Below, in pieces: positions 23,259 through 35,987 of a stretch of DNA of 64,000 bases. Below the pieces are notes generated by a model, which made no database searches, was not told where the DNA came from, and worked only from the letters and a program-made list of their open reading frames with translations. How positions within the stretch are numbered: the stretch's first letter is position 1; every line of letters begins with the position of its first letter. Where the stretch lies: contig NC_081822.1 in assembly GCF_030704535.1 (NCBI RefSeq), positions 34,765,501 through 34,829,500 of the forward strand, given 5' to 3'. The position numbers and the translations under genes were made by a program. The DNA comes from Vitis vinifera (Eukaryota; Streptophyta; Magnoliopsida; Vitales; Vitaceae).

Positions 23259-26200
23259 TGGTGAAGAAGATGCTAGTGGTGGCGGTAACGGTGACGATGG
23301 TGGGTTGGAGAGTGGTGACACTGCAGTTAAAGGTACCCTTTTGGCTGGTCTGCTGCTTGTGGGTGTTGTTGGTGGATTTGCCACTGTTGGGTATGTCTAC
23401 AGGGACCAGATCAATGCCTTCCTGACTCAGTTTTCGGGCTTCATTGAAGGTAATTTGCTATAATTGGTTGCATATTTGGTTTTTTTCTGAGAGTTTGGTG
23501 TGCGTTTTGTTCGTTAGGGCGATTAGATTTGGGCATCCGCGGTGCCCTTTTTGTAGCCTTCTGAGAATTTGGGGACTTACAGTTGGGGTTTTATTGTTGC
23601 GCGGTTTGGTTGCTGATAAACATAAGGAAAAGAATCAGAAATTAAAAACCTTGAAATTTTGGTGTGCGTTCTGTTGATTGGGGCGATTATAATTTGGGTT
23701 TCATCGAGATACTTGTGACAAATTTCGAGGATTAGGTGCTTGCTGTTTGCTCTTTTAGGAAAAGAAAGGAAATTGACAAGCTTGAATTTGAATAGTGGCT
23801 GTAGATTCAATTTAGGGAAGTTTTCTGGATACCTTTAAGGTAATCTCGCAGTTATTGTCATTACCCATTTGTTTTGGAGAATCTGGTGTGGGTAATGTTG
23901 AACGGGGCGATTACAATCTGAGCTTCATCAGTTTTGAGGTTTTCTAAGAATTCTGTGCTCACGGTTAGTGTTTCATTGTTGTTGGTTGATTGCTGAGGCA
24001 AAATAGGAAAAGGGAAGAAGTTAAAAAAACTTGAGTTGGTGTTATGTGTTACTTTGTTTTTTGAGGAAATGTGATACTCCACTAAACTAATCCAACTAGT
24101 GGTTTTGGGTGCAGTTGAGGTGAGGAGGGTTTGGAGTATGGTATGGGTTTTGTTGCTGGGGGTGATGATTTTGGTTTCATCCAGGCCATTTAGAGGTTTT
24201 CAGAGAATATTATGCTTATAGTTAGGGCTTTCTTGATGCTCTGTTTAGTTGGTGAGAAACTATAGGAGAATAACTGTAATTAATAGAACTTGAATTTGGT
24301 GGTTTCTGTTGCTTAGTTTTCTGAAGAAATGTGAAACTCTAGTGAACTAAGCCAAATAAAGGTTTTCTGGTTTGCAGGAATCCATTACCCATCTGGAACT
24401 TCTCCTTCTTTTTCTTTTGGGTTGGGGAGTGTTTGTTAACTGGATTGATTGCAATTTTGTTTTCATCAAGACCCGTTTGAGGTTGTAGGAAAAGAAAAGA
24501 AAATGGGAATCTTGAATTTGGTGTTTGTGTTATTTGTTTTATGAAGAAATGTGAAACTCAAGACTGAACAAAACCAAATGAGGGTTTTCTTTTAATTCAA
24601 ATAATGCAAAATTTGAAGATGCAAAGTTCATTATTTTGTATTATCTCCTAATAATTTTTTCCTGAGACCCAGATGGAGGACGAAACAAATAGCCAAAATT
24701 CTCACTGCTCATATTACATTTCTGAGTATTTGGTGTGTTTGAAACTCTAGGCTGAAACTCAGTGGAAAAAGAGGATAACCTATGATATAATTGAGCATCT
24801 GGCTCCAGGTAGAGCAGAATGGTATTCAAGTAAAATGTTTGGCATAGAGATTTTATTGTTTACTTGAGTCGTTTCTCTTCCTCGTGATTCTTTTGTTTTC
24901 CAAAACCAGTTTTGGTAATATTAAAGGTGAGTTTAGGTGATGGGAAATGGCCCTGTTGGCTGCCTTGGTGAGTAGACATTTGTTTGATTTACAAAATGTA
25001 CATACAATGTCATGTGTAAAATGTGTTATACTACTACTATCTGCTTTACCACTAATTTTGCATTTCTTATTAATTCGGAAAAACAAGATATGGAAAACAA
25101 GTAATGAAATAAAGGAAAAAATGAACAAAATTATTGTTATTTTTATACTGAAGCATCAAAAGATGATAGTTCCACTAGGCCATTAATCATTATGTAATAA
25201 TGTATAGACTAGGTATGGGGGGAATGGGTTGTTAGAGAACCTTGAGTCAATATAAAAACGAGAAGGAAAGACCAAGCTGAGTGGCCAATCTTCCCTTTTT
25301 CTTGGGTGTGGTTTATTTGAGTATTAAGCTATAAATAATATAGGTTACCTGATTTTCATGTGTTCCATCCCTTTTTGTGGAGGAAATGCCCCTTGAAATG
25401 GAGCAAAATGTTAGTCTAATTACTCAAAAAACGCTATGAAGCACTTGTTAAATTACTATCCTAATATATTAGTACTGCTTCTCACCCAATTACTGATCCT
25501 TGAATAAATGTCTGGATCTGTGAAAGCTTCCCCTTGGTCCTTTGATGATACTGCAATCTGATTCTCATTCTGATTTATGCATTTCAAGTTGAAACTCAAA
25601 GTTAAAGAGAATAAAAGTTGATGACATATTTGTTGATATGGCCTTGCTTTGTACTTTCTTTTCTAGGCAACAATTTTTTTCTTTAATTTTCAAAATAGCC
25701 AGGACTCAAACCTGAAAACTCCCACGTCCCAACCTCAGTTCATTGCCAGCTTTTCCTTGTACTGTTATTTCTCACTTATCTCATAATGTTGAGGATTTGC
25801 TAAACTTATATATATGCTTGGGATCTTTTTTGGGAAGAAGGGACGTTCTCTCTGATTTATATTGCCATGAAACTTGCTTCTGTAGCTCTGATTATTTTTA
25901 TAGGTACTTGAAGCATATATAGATAGAAATAGAATATAGTAATATTATTATGATTGCTCTCTTTTCTATATAGAAAAGACCACTTATCATAGTCTCATAC
26001 AATTCTTTGAATGAATAGGTTATGGACCAGCTGGATATGCTTTGTTTGTAGCAGTTTATGCTGGACTAGAAGTAAGCATTTGACCATTTTCTTAAATATG
26101 ATATTTTATCCAAGCTGCATTCCATTAATCCATTTCTAACCTTTACCTTGCTTTTCTCTCATTCTAGTTGTTCACATTATAAACGTGGCCACATTTCTAT

Positions 26201-29200
26201 TTATCTCATCACTAAGAGATGTGGAATGTCAATCTTTGTAGCTTCATAGTTTGTGACAAATAATCAACTGATTTATTTAAAGTTTTTAACCCTGATAATT
26301 ATCTGACTTCCATCAGGTAGTTGTTCTGAAAACACATTCATGTCATGTTTTTAATTTTAACAGAAGTTTATTATCCTGTTCTAAAGCTGAACTTGAATTA
26401 TTTATGTTGTTCTAGATCCTTGCAATTCCAGCCATTCCATTGACCATGTCAGCTGGTCTGCTTTTTGGCTCTTTTACTGGCACTATCATTGTTTCGATTA
26501 GTGGAACAGTAAGTTGTTTTTCTGCAATTAAAATAGAACAACTTAGCAACCTTAAGTGCTTTTCTTTTTCTTTATTGTTTTAAATGTGATGGGCACAGTT
26601 TTTACTAAAAAATGTATATTTTTTTTAACCCTTTTCAGGTTGCAGCAAGTGTTGCCTTCTTAATTGCCAGATATTTTGCTCGTGAACGTATTCTTAAATT
26701 AGTTGAAGGAAACAAAAAATTTCTTGCAATTGACAAAGCAATTGGAGAAAATGGTTTCAGAGTTGTTACCCTCCTCCGTTTAAGTCCCTTACTTCCCTTT
26801 TCGCTTGGGAATTATTTATATGGATTGACATCTGTTAAGTTTGTTCCATATGTGTTGGGAAGGTTTGCTTCTTCTTCAGCCATTTTAATGTTCCTATCAT
26901 TTTGGTTTCTTTATTGGAAAAAGTTTCTTGTGGGTTGTGATTGATTTGAAGACATCGGTTCTCCCATTCACGCTTATTGGCACCTGCACTATTTTAATAT
27001 GCTTTTGCTCTTAACTTCAATCAAATTTTACTCTCTTTCCTGGGAGTTGTGAACTTCAATTTCACCTCTTCTTACTCATGTAAAAAGGCTAGTGTAATTT
27101 TGTTATCATGGCTGGCTTATTGTTTGGCCCCTGTTATATTGTGTCCCAATTGTTATGGTTTATTGAAGTTGTTGATAGATAGGTTTTTGGTTTATAAAAG
27201 GTGACTACCTGATTTGCTAATTGGTAAAATAATAAACGAATGACAATATTATATAGTTCTTTTCAAATCATTAGTAAATGTTTTAATTATTTTTACTTAA
27301 TCCTAATTAAAATCAAAATAGGTTCAAAAATCTGAAATTGGCTTGACTTCATATTGAAGTAATGGTTGTTTTGTGTACATGCATTTGTGTGTGTTACAAT
27401 ACCTATGAAATATATATATATATATATATATATGTTCCTGTTACAAGAATTGATTATTTTTTTTATAATTTTGGAAGAATTGATTGAAGAAATGATTTAC
27501 TTGTTTAGTTCTTTGAGAGAGTTAACAATAATTTTAAAATTGGCTACTGAGTCAGTGTGTTATGTAAAATACTGTTGGGTTAATGTATCAAATCGAGATC
27601 CATCAATGGGTTAACATTTTCTTTCGGTCAAGCTGACCATCTTAAAAAACCTATGGGTGGAATGTTAAAATTTGCAAATAAACTTGTAGATCCTTTTTGA
27701 AAATGTCATCCACTTTCCAATAAAGCTCATATGATAATTTTCATGCAGTTGGCTGGGAATGCTTCCTGGAACATGGGCTTATGTGAGTGCTGGTGCATTT
27801 GGGCGAGCAATCATTGTGAGTTTATCATTGGCTTATCCTGCTACTGCATATCATACACTTATCACTTTTAATTTTTTACTGCTTACTAAACAAATAAAAA
27901 TATTAATGACCTTTTATTTTAAAAGCATCAAAGGAGGAAGAGGTGCAGAAGACACCCCTGCTAGATATATGATTCATAATCTGTTCTCAGCCAATTTATC
28001 AATGCCGTAACCCCTTTGAAAAATGTGTGAAGAACCATTTCCTACATATTTTATTAGCTTAGAGAATAACCATATGGCAGGGAGCAAAATTTAGCATCCT
28101 TGATAGTAATCTATTAGGTACGTTGATATTGCATTATGTTATCGTATCAGTGATGGAATGAGGTTAATACACAGAGCCATATGTAGTTAGGAATATTTGG
28201 TCAAACACCATCTTTTATCAAGAAGACGAAAAACACCAGTTACCTTGGAATTACTTTTTCCAAGGTAATGCAATATCTTGGAATTACTACTTCTCGGCTG
28301 TACTTTCTAGTTTCCTTGGTTCTTTCCATTAAGTAGGACGATTTGTTGTCAGATCACTCTGGAAGTCTCTTTTCTTATTTATTTTTCATTTGAATTACTT
28401 CTCAGCAAGATGAATCTGATATTGGTTTGCTTGGAGGAAACAATTCACTAATAACACTAGGCCTGGGACTATTGGTAACAGCATTGGCTGCAACGTATGT
28501 GACACGGCTTGCTAAGGTAATTCTTCTGTTAGAATTTTGATATCATGCTAATTTTCCCCTACAATGCCAACAAAAAGAGTATCCAGATTACAATTATAAC
28601 AAAAGTTCTATTTTCTATCTGACCATCCAATCATATTGACATACGTTTGCATACCAAAATTCCCATACCAAATTGTCTAATTGGTTTTACCACCTATTCT
28701 ATATTATCTGTCAACCATAACGTTCTTTAGACAATCATGGATTATGAATCACACATAAACAGCTGTGGGAATAAACAGAGAGAGACTTGAAAATGGGACA
28801 TGTGATCACACTTTACAGATCTCAAATCACAAATAATTAGTTGCAGGAATAAACAGATGGACGATGGGACAGACTCGAACTCGAGACCTTTGTAGACCTT
28901 TGGTTACCTATAACTATGCTATTGTGTTCAATTTACCAATTAAAGGGTTTTGACCTAAAAGCTTAAGCTATTGGGTAACAGACCAACAGCATACACTAGG
29001 CTAAATTCCCATCATTCAAAACTTTTTTAAGGTTATGCTATGACATTATGTAGACATTGCCCTATGAGGTCCATTTGTCGTTGTGAACCCTAATACTTGA
29101 ACTAATTCAGAGTTGAGCCAACTCATGCATAGCTGTAACCAGTCCATCCTAAACAGTTGATTTGTGGTTTCCTGGTTACTCATTCAATGCTTTCTTGCCG

Positions 29201-29236
29201 CTGATGATGCAGGATGCTGTAAAAGACATCGAGTAA
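23020..29236 (+). CDS. VTT/DedA (SNARE-associated Golgi) family membrane protein, plastid type, 7 exons, 333 aa
   Basis: Exons are 23020-23449, 26019-26071, 26416-26508, 26639-26862, 27749-27815, 28406-28516 and 29213-29236. All have GT-AG borders and together they keep one frame (1002 nt). The first 75 or so residues are Ser/His/Arg-rich and nearly free of acidic residues, like a plastid transit peptide. A short acidic/Gly linker follows, then a membrane helix (GTLLAGLLLVGVVGGFATVG). The VTT core follows: GYGPAGYALFVAVYAGLE, IPLTMSAGLLFG, ARYFARERILK, ENGFRVVTLLRLSPLLPFS, NYLYGLTSVKFVPYVLG, SWLGMLPGTWAYVSAGAFG. The F-R and R-S-P-P-F / N-Y-G-L / P-G-T residues are the conserved reentrant-loop signature. 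Bacterial and animal relatives move lipids across membranes; the plant plastid role is unproven. It resembles Arabidopsis At1g22850. Confidence 0.93.
23480..24600 (+). repeat. Degenerate tandem repeat array in VTT intron 1
   Basis: About five diverged units of roughly 200-240 bp. Each has a GGNGTG-TTTTGTT-GGGCGATTA-type start, a TTTCATC-AGA block, a later TGAATTTGGTGTTT-type block, GAAGAAATGTGAAACTC and GGTTTTCT. The clearest units start near 23490, 23660, 23885, 24130 and 24425. They are non-coding and plus-strand in sense. Confidence 0.6.
28850..29000 (-). mobile_element. Possible SINE or tRNA-like repeat in VTT intron 6
   Basis: On the minus strand GAGTTCGAGTCTGTCCC resembles a Pol III B box, and the block with AAGCTTAAGCTATTGGG is of a kind often seen in plant repeats. 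No tRNA cloverleaf can be drawn. Confidence 0.3.
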
Positions 29237-30004
29237 ACACCGGGCTGTGAATTTGCTTCAAGTAAGCATATGAGACTATGATATGCATAACCAATTGGCA
29301 AGCACATTACTATTATGTAAATTGGAATATATTTAATGATGACCCAAAAAGAAAAAAATTGAAACCATATCATCAACAAGACCAAAATAGAAATCCTTGT
29401 ATCATTTTTTTTGTTTTCTTGGGTTAAGGAAGAGAAGAGAGGGAACTGTTTCTATTGTGCTATGCTACATAAATAAATATGCATAGTTCTAGACTCAACT
29501 AGCTGAATCTGTTTCTTCTCCCTTTTCTTTCTTTCTTTCTTTCTTTTTTTATTTTTTTATTTTATTTTTATAATTGGGATTTAAATTCAAATAGGGGTAA
29601 GAGTTGGAAACTGGGTGTCTTTATTCTCCAATCTTGTGTTTTGAGAGTGTAAATTTGAGTAGAATTTTGCATTTATATACATTTCCTGAGGTTAAGAAGG
29701 ATGATGTCTAGAAATTCTTGAATTTCCTTCTTTTTTATCCTTTATTTTTATATTTCTTTTCTTGACATGGGTTCTTCCAATATTGGGATGTCTTGACTCC
29801 TTTGCTATTTGAGCAAAGGCAGAAGTAGGTAAAGAGTGAATTTATTACAAGTGTGACCTCCAAGGGCTTGTAACAGCACAAAAGCCCTTGGTGGATGGTT
29901 AGTATTGAATTTCTTGAATTTCTCATTGCACTTAGAATCCATTCAATTTGAAAGTGATTTTGAAAAAGGATTATGGTTTTTAATGTTTAAAAGAGTTATT
30001 ATTA
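29237..30004. other. 3' flank of the VTT gene
   Basis: Contains the likely 3' UTR, a CTTT microsatellite near 29527-29546 and T-rich DNA. No further gene is seen. Confidence 0.45.
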
Positions 30005-30012
30005 GGATGTGT

Positions 30013-30532
30013 AGGGATGGCAACGGGGCGGGTTTTTTCGGGTACTCATCTCATCCCGCCTCTAATGGGACGGGGTTTAAATTTAATAAACGGATTTGGG
30101 ACGGGTATAAGATTTTTTTTTAAAACCTGGGCCGGGTTTGGGACGGGTTCAGGTATTGCCTCATCTTGTCCCGTCTCGTCCCGATTATATATAAAATTAA
30201 TTTTAAAATTAAATTAAATTTAAAATTTAAAATTAGTTTAATTTAAAATTTTATTTTACTATTTTTAATATATAGATAATAATAAAAATTTTAATAAAAT
30301 AAGTTATAAAAATATAATAATTTTATTATTTATAAAATATATTTATTTTAATGTAATTAAAAATTTTAAAAGTAATTTTTTTTTTAAAAAAAAAAAAATC
30401 CCACACCCGTCTTGTTTCGTCCCACCCAATTTAATTTTTTAAACAGGATGAAAATGAGAATTGTTTTTAATAAATGGGGCGGGGTTGGGATGGGAGCGAT
30501 CCGTCCCAAACCCGTCTTGTTGCCATTCCTAA
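30013..30532. mobile_element. hAT-type MITE with G/C-rich ends (520 bp)
   Basis: It starts AGGGATGGCAACGGGGCGGG; the right end, reversed, reads TTAGGAATGGCAACAAGACG. Its arms (GGGACGGG/CCCGTCCC words) are G/C-rich and its core is AT-rich. It is flanked by GGATGTGT at 30005-30012 and 30533-30540, a perfect 8-bp repeat as made by hAT transposases. The two short open frames here are by-products of the arms. Confidence 0.9.
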
Positions 30533-30540
30533 GGATGTGT

Positions 30541-30675
30541 GGTAAACGTGCATGGTCTTGGCTTCGAATTATCCGGTGCTAGTTGTTGCGGACACAGTCA
30601 ACACTCTGAGGTCTGGGTCCTTATGGAGAGTCCTAAGGGTTCGGTCATGGAAAGCTCTTGGTTATTAAAAAAAAG
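30541..30675 (+). mobile_element. 5'-truncated SINE, same family as 9522-9734
   Basis: CGGTGCTAGTTGTTG, CTCTGAGGTCTGGGTCC and TTATGGAGAGTCC parallel CGGTACTAGTTGTTG, CTCGAGGTTTGGGTCC and CATGGAGAATTC of the full copy, ending in an A-rich tail. The hAT-type MITE abuts it directly. Confidence 0.6.
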
Positions 30676-31300
30676 AAAATATTATTATTACTATAACTGT
30701 TATTATCATTATTATTAAATTTAAGCATTTGGTAAAATTTAAAGGTATTTTTGAAATTTTAAAAAAAAAATATTTTTAAGACTATCATTTCTTGAGTGTT
30801 TTTATTTTTATTTTGTAATATAATGTGTTAGTACATATATTCTTTAAAGCATTATTACGATTTATATTTAAATATTAATTAATTCTAAGAACTTTCTTAA
30901 ATTACTTATCAATTCCAATGTATACTTTCTCAATATTCTGGTGCAATAAACTGATATTGTTCTTTTTATCATTTCAAAATAAATACTTGTTTACAAATTA
31001 ATATTGAGAACCACACAGCCCGACAATGCAAAATTTCTACTTTCCACCAAACACATGCCCTATAAACCAAGGGCCATCTAAAAAATTTCAGCATCTTTTA
31101 TGGGTGTTTTTAGAAAAATTATTTTAAAAATGGTTGTTTAAAGAACAAATACAAAAATACTGACTTTTAATCACTTGTATTATTTTTGCATTAAACTCGA
31201 TTTTTCAAAAGATGGATTTTTTTTTTAAATATTTAATTGAAAATAGAGAGATTCAACTTTGAAACTGAATTTATTAACAAATACCTAAATTTTAAGGATC
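30676..31300. other. AT-rich intergenic DNA
   Basis: No gene or bounded element recognised. Confidence 0.4.
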
Positions 31301-31304
31301 ATTT

Positions 31305-32035
31305 TATGGGCACAAGGGAGGGTCTAAGGAGCCTCTTCTCCTCAGCCTATGATATTACTCAAAAGACATGAGAATAGATACAAAGTGAATAGCAAAGAAA
31401 AAGTACAAAAAAGTTAAACATTAAAACCCAAGATTGTATCAAATCAAAGTTTAAAACAAACTACATTCAAGTTTAATAAAAGGAAATGAGTTTGAAACAT
31501 TACAAATCAATTAAAAGGAGCAAAATATTATAAAATGAAGGTATTAGCAGCAAACCCTAGCTAGATCAACAAGGTCTCCTTCCTAAGCTTTTTCTGAAGA
31601 AGAATAAGTAAAAAAAAAATATGAGAAAGAAAGAAGAAGCCTCTAAGGAGTTGCAGAATGGCTTTTTATAAGTGCTTCAATATTGCTCTTAGTGGTGTAT
31701 CATATGGAGGCATAAAAAAAAATAAGATGGAAGATTAGGGAAAAGTCCAAAAATAAGGACCTTGCACATTTATGGAGTTACAACACAAAATAATGCCAAA
31801 GTAGGAGAAAATGACATTAGGATATAAAGTGATGCCATTTTTTTTTATAGTACTTGGACATTTTTTGCTCAACATTGTGCCAAAACTTGTGATGGCCACA
31901 TTTTAGCTCTATCTTTGGATGAAAGCTCCTTTAACACTATTCTCTTTTTCATCAATATTTACTGATTTATTTGTATAAACAAATTATGGCCAAATCTTCT
32001 AAAAATTGGTGAGATTGATCTTTAAAGAGTTTAGA
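31305..32035. repeat. Dispersed repeat, copy 2 (pairs with 15060-15830)
   Basis: Same ordered blocks as copy 1, more diverged: CACAAGGGAGGGTC, CTCCTCAGCC, ACTCAAAAGACATGAG, GTGGTGTATCATATGGAGGC and AAAATTGGTGAGATTGATC. No ends defined. Confidence 0.6.
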
Positions 32036-33689
32036 TTATTTGAGCCCCCACCCCTTCAACTAGCCTAAAACTTTTGATTGGTCGACACAAGATTGTATCA
32101 TCAATTTTCATACAACTTGGATTATTAGACTCTACTCATATCTCATTCTCACTTCTCAAATATCCTAAAAAGTTTCCAATAACATTATTATTCATAAAAA
32201 TAGTTGGAAATATTAATAATCAAATGAAAAATAGAAGAAAGTCGAGCATATGTAAGCTAATGTATAATTGATTAATTTAGGAGTATGTTTAGTGATAACA
32301 TGGAGCCTAAATTATGATTTTTGCCCTTATTTCCATATAATACATGACATCAATTTGTTTCTTTCCAAATTAATGGGAAAATTATTTAAATACTTTTTTT
32401 AGATTTTTTTTTTGTCGGTAGAATAATCCTTTATTGAGATACTCTAAATAGGTGGTGAAAATTTTGTAATTTGAGATATCACAACAGTACCAATAATGCA
32501 ATGGGTAGTCTTTTTTGTAATTAGGGTCCTAAATGTTTTTGTGAATATTATTATAAATTCCCTGTAAGCTAAAATGTTTAGAACTAAAATTTCATAATAG
32601 CTAAAAGTGGATGATATAAAAAATTGGAAAAATAGTAATACTAAATTGAGATAAAAGAGAGATGGTAGTGATTCTAAAAATATTGCTCCAAGGCTTCTTT
32701 CTTCAATGGCCTTATTCATACTAGAAAATCACCCCAAATGGATTCTCATCGGGTAGATAGATCTTTGAATCATTTTCATAGACGATTATTCCACTATTAG
32801 AATTAAAGATTTTGAGGGTTTCTCCAATTGCTTTTTGAGGCACTCTATAAGCGATATGGTTTTGTTAAGACCTGTAAGATAGTTTAACCTTTGGTTAATC
32901 TTAGAAATTAATTAAATATTCAAGTTGAGTTTGAATTAAGTTTCTTCAATTTGAATTCAATTTTGATTTAGTATGATCAAGATTCAGATAATTCAAGACT
33001 AATTTTAACCTAATTTAATAATTTTATGATTTATATCATCCTATATAATAATATTAATCATTTATTTATTTTATTGTTAAATTTTAAATAAATCTATAAA
33101 TAATTATAATTATATCATATATTTTTTATTTTTTTAGAATGATATATCATTTTTTATTATTATTTTAAAATTTTATGATATTTACTATTTAAATTTTAAT
33201 ATAAATATATATATTTTTTTAATAGAGCATATAAATTTCGATTTATTCAATTCAATCAATCAAACTAAGTTGAATCAAATTCGATCAACTTGAATTCAAT
33301 TCGAATTTAAAAAAATAAGATTAAATTAGACTTTAGTTGAATACCACAATTAGAGATCGAGTCATATTAGACTCAAATTAATTATTTCCTGATTCTGATT
33401 AGATTCTAATTAAGCCATCAATCCCTTTCAACCCGTCTAAATTGTTCGAGAAGTAGCACCGAGTTTAATTATGATGCCAGACAACTGTAAAGTTGGTGTC
33501 ACCAAAATAATTGTTTGCAAGCATCACTTTGGTCCTTTGTGATGGTGATGCAAGGCCAATTATCCAAAACGCCGTGTATTGCCCATACTCCAAAAGCCAC
33601 CTCTTCACCGCCAAAATCTCCATCAGTGACAACTGTACTCTCTCCCAAAGACACATGTCCTAAACACTATGCGACACCCAGATGTTTTG
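32036..33689. other. Intergenic DNA without a recognised gene
   Basis: AT-rich. 32890-33310 is rich in mutually inverted TTGAATT/AATTCAA words and may be a decayed MITE. The 91-codon minus frame at 32444 has no recognisable motif. Confidence 0.4.
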
Positions 33690-33900
33690 ACCATCTTTTA
33701 TGGCATCATCACATGAAAGTGCTCTCATGAGGCCACGACCCTCACCTACATGCAAAGCCACGTATTTGTATATCATTTTCTCAATTCAGTGTGTCACGGT
33801 GTCATTGCAGAGGAATAAAGTTTCATGAAATTCCTAAAAGTTACCTTAAAAAATGGAAGAATAATCAGTGGAAAACTACCCTCCACAGGCTATATACATG
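33690..33900 (+). promoter_or_regulatory. Promoter of DUF1442 gene 2
   Basis: Contains TCACATGAAAGTGCTCTCA (about 33710-33728), then GGCCACGACCCTCACC and ACATGCAAAGCCACG. A TATA-like word CTATATACATGG is at about 33889. The module is shared with genes 1 and 3 and the orphan copy at 41830. Confidence 0.55.
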
Positions 33901-34035
33901 GCCACCACCTTTGTCCTACTAGTAACCATTGGTTGAGCTGGTTTTTCATCTGTTCTCTGGAGTTTCCTGAAGTCCCCATTTCCCTTTTCCCACTTCTTAT
34001 TTTCCATTTTCTGTTTTCCTACTTTCTTTACTACA

Positions 34036-34955
34036 ATGAAGTGGTCTCCTCAAGATGCCATGAAGGCTTACTTGCACACTCTTCAACTGGTAATTCTCAT
34101 CTTTATTTTCTTGGAAGTTTTCTATATTCTGTTTGGCGGCTGTGAGAGTAAATCTAAGTTCTTCTGTTTGGTTATTTATAAAATGAAACTAAAAATTTTC
34201 TGTTTGGCTGTTGGCTAAATTGTATTATACAATTGATAGGAATCAAATGGGATGTAGACATAAGTTTCTTTGTGTAATTAGTTCATTTTCTTTTCCATTT
34301 TCCTGCACTTTCTAAGTAAAAACACTCCCTAGGGTTCTCACTATCTTTATTTCTGTTTTTAAAGTGTAAAACCCACTTCGATGATCAAGATTGCACTCTT
34401 GGAACCAGAAATCTCATTCAACCCCAATGCATGGAGTTCATATCAGCTTTGGCAGCAGGAAATCAAGCTAAATTAATGGTGCAAATCACCTCAGACCAAG
34501 GCATCACCCCATTAACAATTGCACTTGCAGTGGCTGCAAAGCACACCAAAGCTCGATTCATCTGCATTCTTCATCAACTTCAAGATATAGAGGATTGCAA
34601 AGCTCAACTTTCTTGCTATAATCTCGAAGACGTGGTTGAGCTTGTACATGGAGATCCTTGTGAGGTGATCATGGGGTTTAAGAACATTGATTTTGCTGTA
34701 ATTGACTGTAAACTTGAAGATTACTTGAGATTGTTTAAGATTATTGATGTGAACCCAAGAGGGTCTGTAGTAGTAGCGAGCAATCTTGAGAGAAGAAGAA
34801 ATGGAGCTAGTTTTGGTGAAGTTGTTAAAGGGAGGAAAGGAGTTGAATATATGACTCGATCTATAGGTGAAGGAATGGAGTTGACAAGAATTAGATTATG
34901 TTGTAAGCCTCAGAAAAAGAGGTACAAGAGATTCCATGTAACTTTTGAGAGTTGA
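34036..34955 (+). CDS. DUF1442 family protein, gene 2 (two exons, 214 aa)
   Basis: Exon 1 is 34036-34089 (MKWSPQDAMKAYLHTLQL, donor GTAATT). Exon 2 is 34365-34955 after acceptor TTTTTAAAG, opening CKTHFDDQDCTLGTRNLI. The joined frame gives 214 residues. The core matches gene 1 (MEFISALAAGNQAKLMVQ, LTIALAVAAKHTKARFICIL, VELVHGDPCEVI, NIDFAVIDCKLEDYLRLFK, VNPRGSVVVASNL, end KRYKRFHVTFES). It is predicted soluble with a Rossmann-like fold. Its reaction is unknown, as for the family. It lies in the same orientation as gene 3, about 4.8 kb before it, and opposite to gene 1. Confidence 0.9.
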
Positions 34956-35635
34956 AGCATTTATATTATCAATCTTTTCTTATAGAAGTAATAAAAAGTT
35001 TTAGATTCTTGCCTTCTTATACAACTTGTTGGATAGGCAAGTTTTTTTTATTTTGCATATGTATCCATTGTGTCATTGTAAAAGCTTAACAGAAGGGCTT
35101 TTTAGATTGAAAATTGTTCCTGCCTTAATATTGAGATGGTAAGAAAAGAATCACAGCATAAGTATGGTGTCCAAAATAATAATTGAATATATATGATGTT
35201 AATGAGATAATAGGTCCAAAAGAGGATTATTGAGTGTGTAAACTAAACTGTATTGATGTTAATTTCTTCATAGAAGAATATTCTCAATCAGAGGAGATCA
35301 GTTATGCAAATGAAAAATGTTCTTTATTAGAGGTGGTCATGTAAATGAAGGAAGATTCAAATTTGAATAAGAAATGAGAGAGGGTTAGAAGATTCAAAGG
35401 TAATGTAGCCTTAGAAGGTTATCAAACGGATCAACCTAGAAGTGGGGTTTGGAAGGGGAGAGGTGAGCTTAATAAAGGAAAACCTTTTCTCATCATTGTT
35501 GATCTTTGGGCTTATTTATAGGAGTTATTTTTTTTAGTTAAATATGTTAGATTGTGAAGCTTGAATTAGTCTTGTTGAGCTTTGCAAGGGATGTTGCGGG
35601 TCTAGCTAGAATTTTTTTTATTTGATAAATGATGA
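34956..35635. other. 3' flank of DUF1442 gene 2
   Basis: AATAAA-like words near 34990 may serve polyadenylation. No other gene seen. Confidence 0.4.
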
Positions 35636-35885
35636 GTATACCCCCATCGAATATTAAACCCTTCTATAACTGAGGGTTTTGTTTTTAGAGGGAGCATAAT
35701 TACAATTGAGAAAAGAGTGAGAGTCTTCACCATTATAACCTTTTTCTTTCATTTGGTTAGTGGATTCTTGAGTGTTGGTGCACTTCATAAACATAAGGAT
35801 CAAAATGATCACCAAACCTCATTAAAAATCTCACCTTTAATTTATTTCTACTTGTGTGAATGTGTGCGTTAGGTTAACAAGATGA
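35636..35885 (+). mobile_element. LTR fragment (same family as 2775-3055)
   Basis: GAGGGTTTTGTTTTTAGAGG, ACAATTGAGAAA, TTCACCATTATAACC and TTGGTGCACTTCAT follow the same order as the minus strand of 2775-3055. No borders are visible. Confidence 0.45.
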
Positions 35886-35948
35886 AAGTAAACTAGACAA
35901 ATCATGCACTAATAAAATATGCTACTAGATCTTTTAGTTTGATATTGC

Positions 35949-35987
<39 letters not shown>

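Noticed and set aside
23061..23384. 107-codon minus-strand open frame opposite VTT exon 1
   Set aside because: It is the antisense shadow of a Ser/Pro/Gly-rich exon and has no domain of its own; the plus frame has conserved VTT sequence and correct splice sites.
28850..29000. A tRNA gene in VTT intron 6
   Set aside because: Only a B-box-like word is present; no acceptor stem or anticodon arm can be formed.
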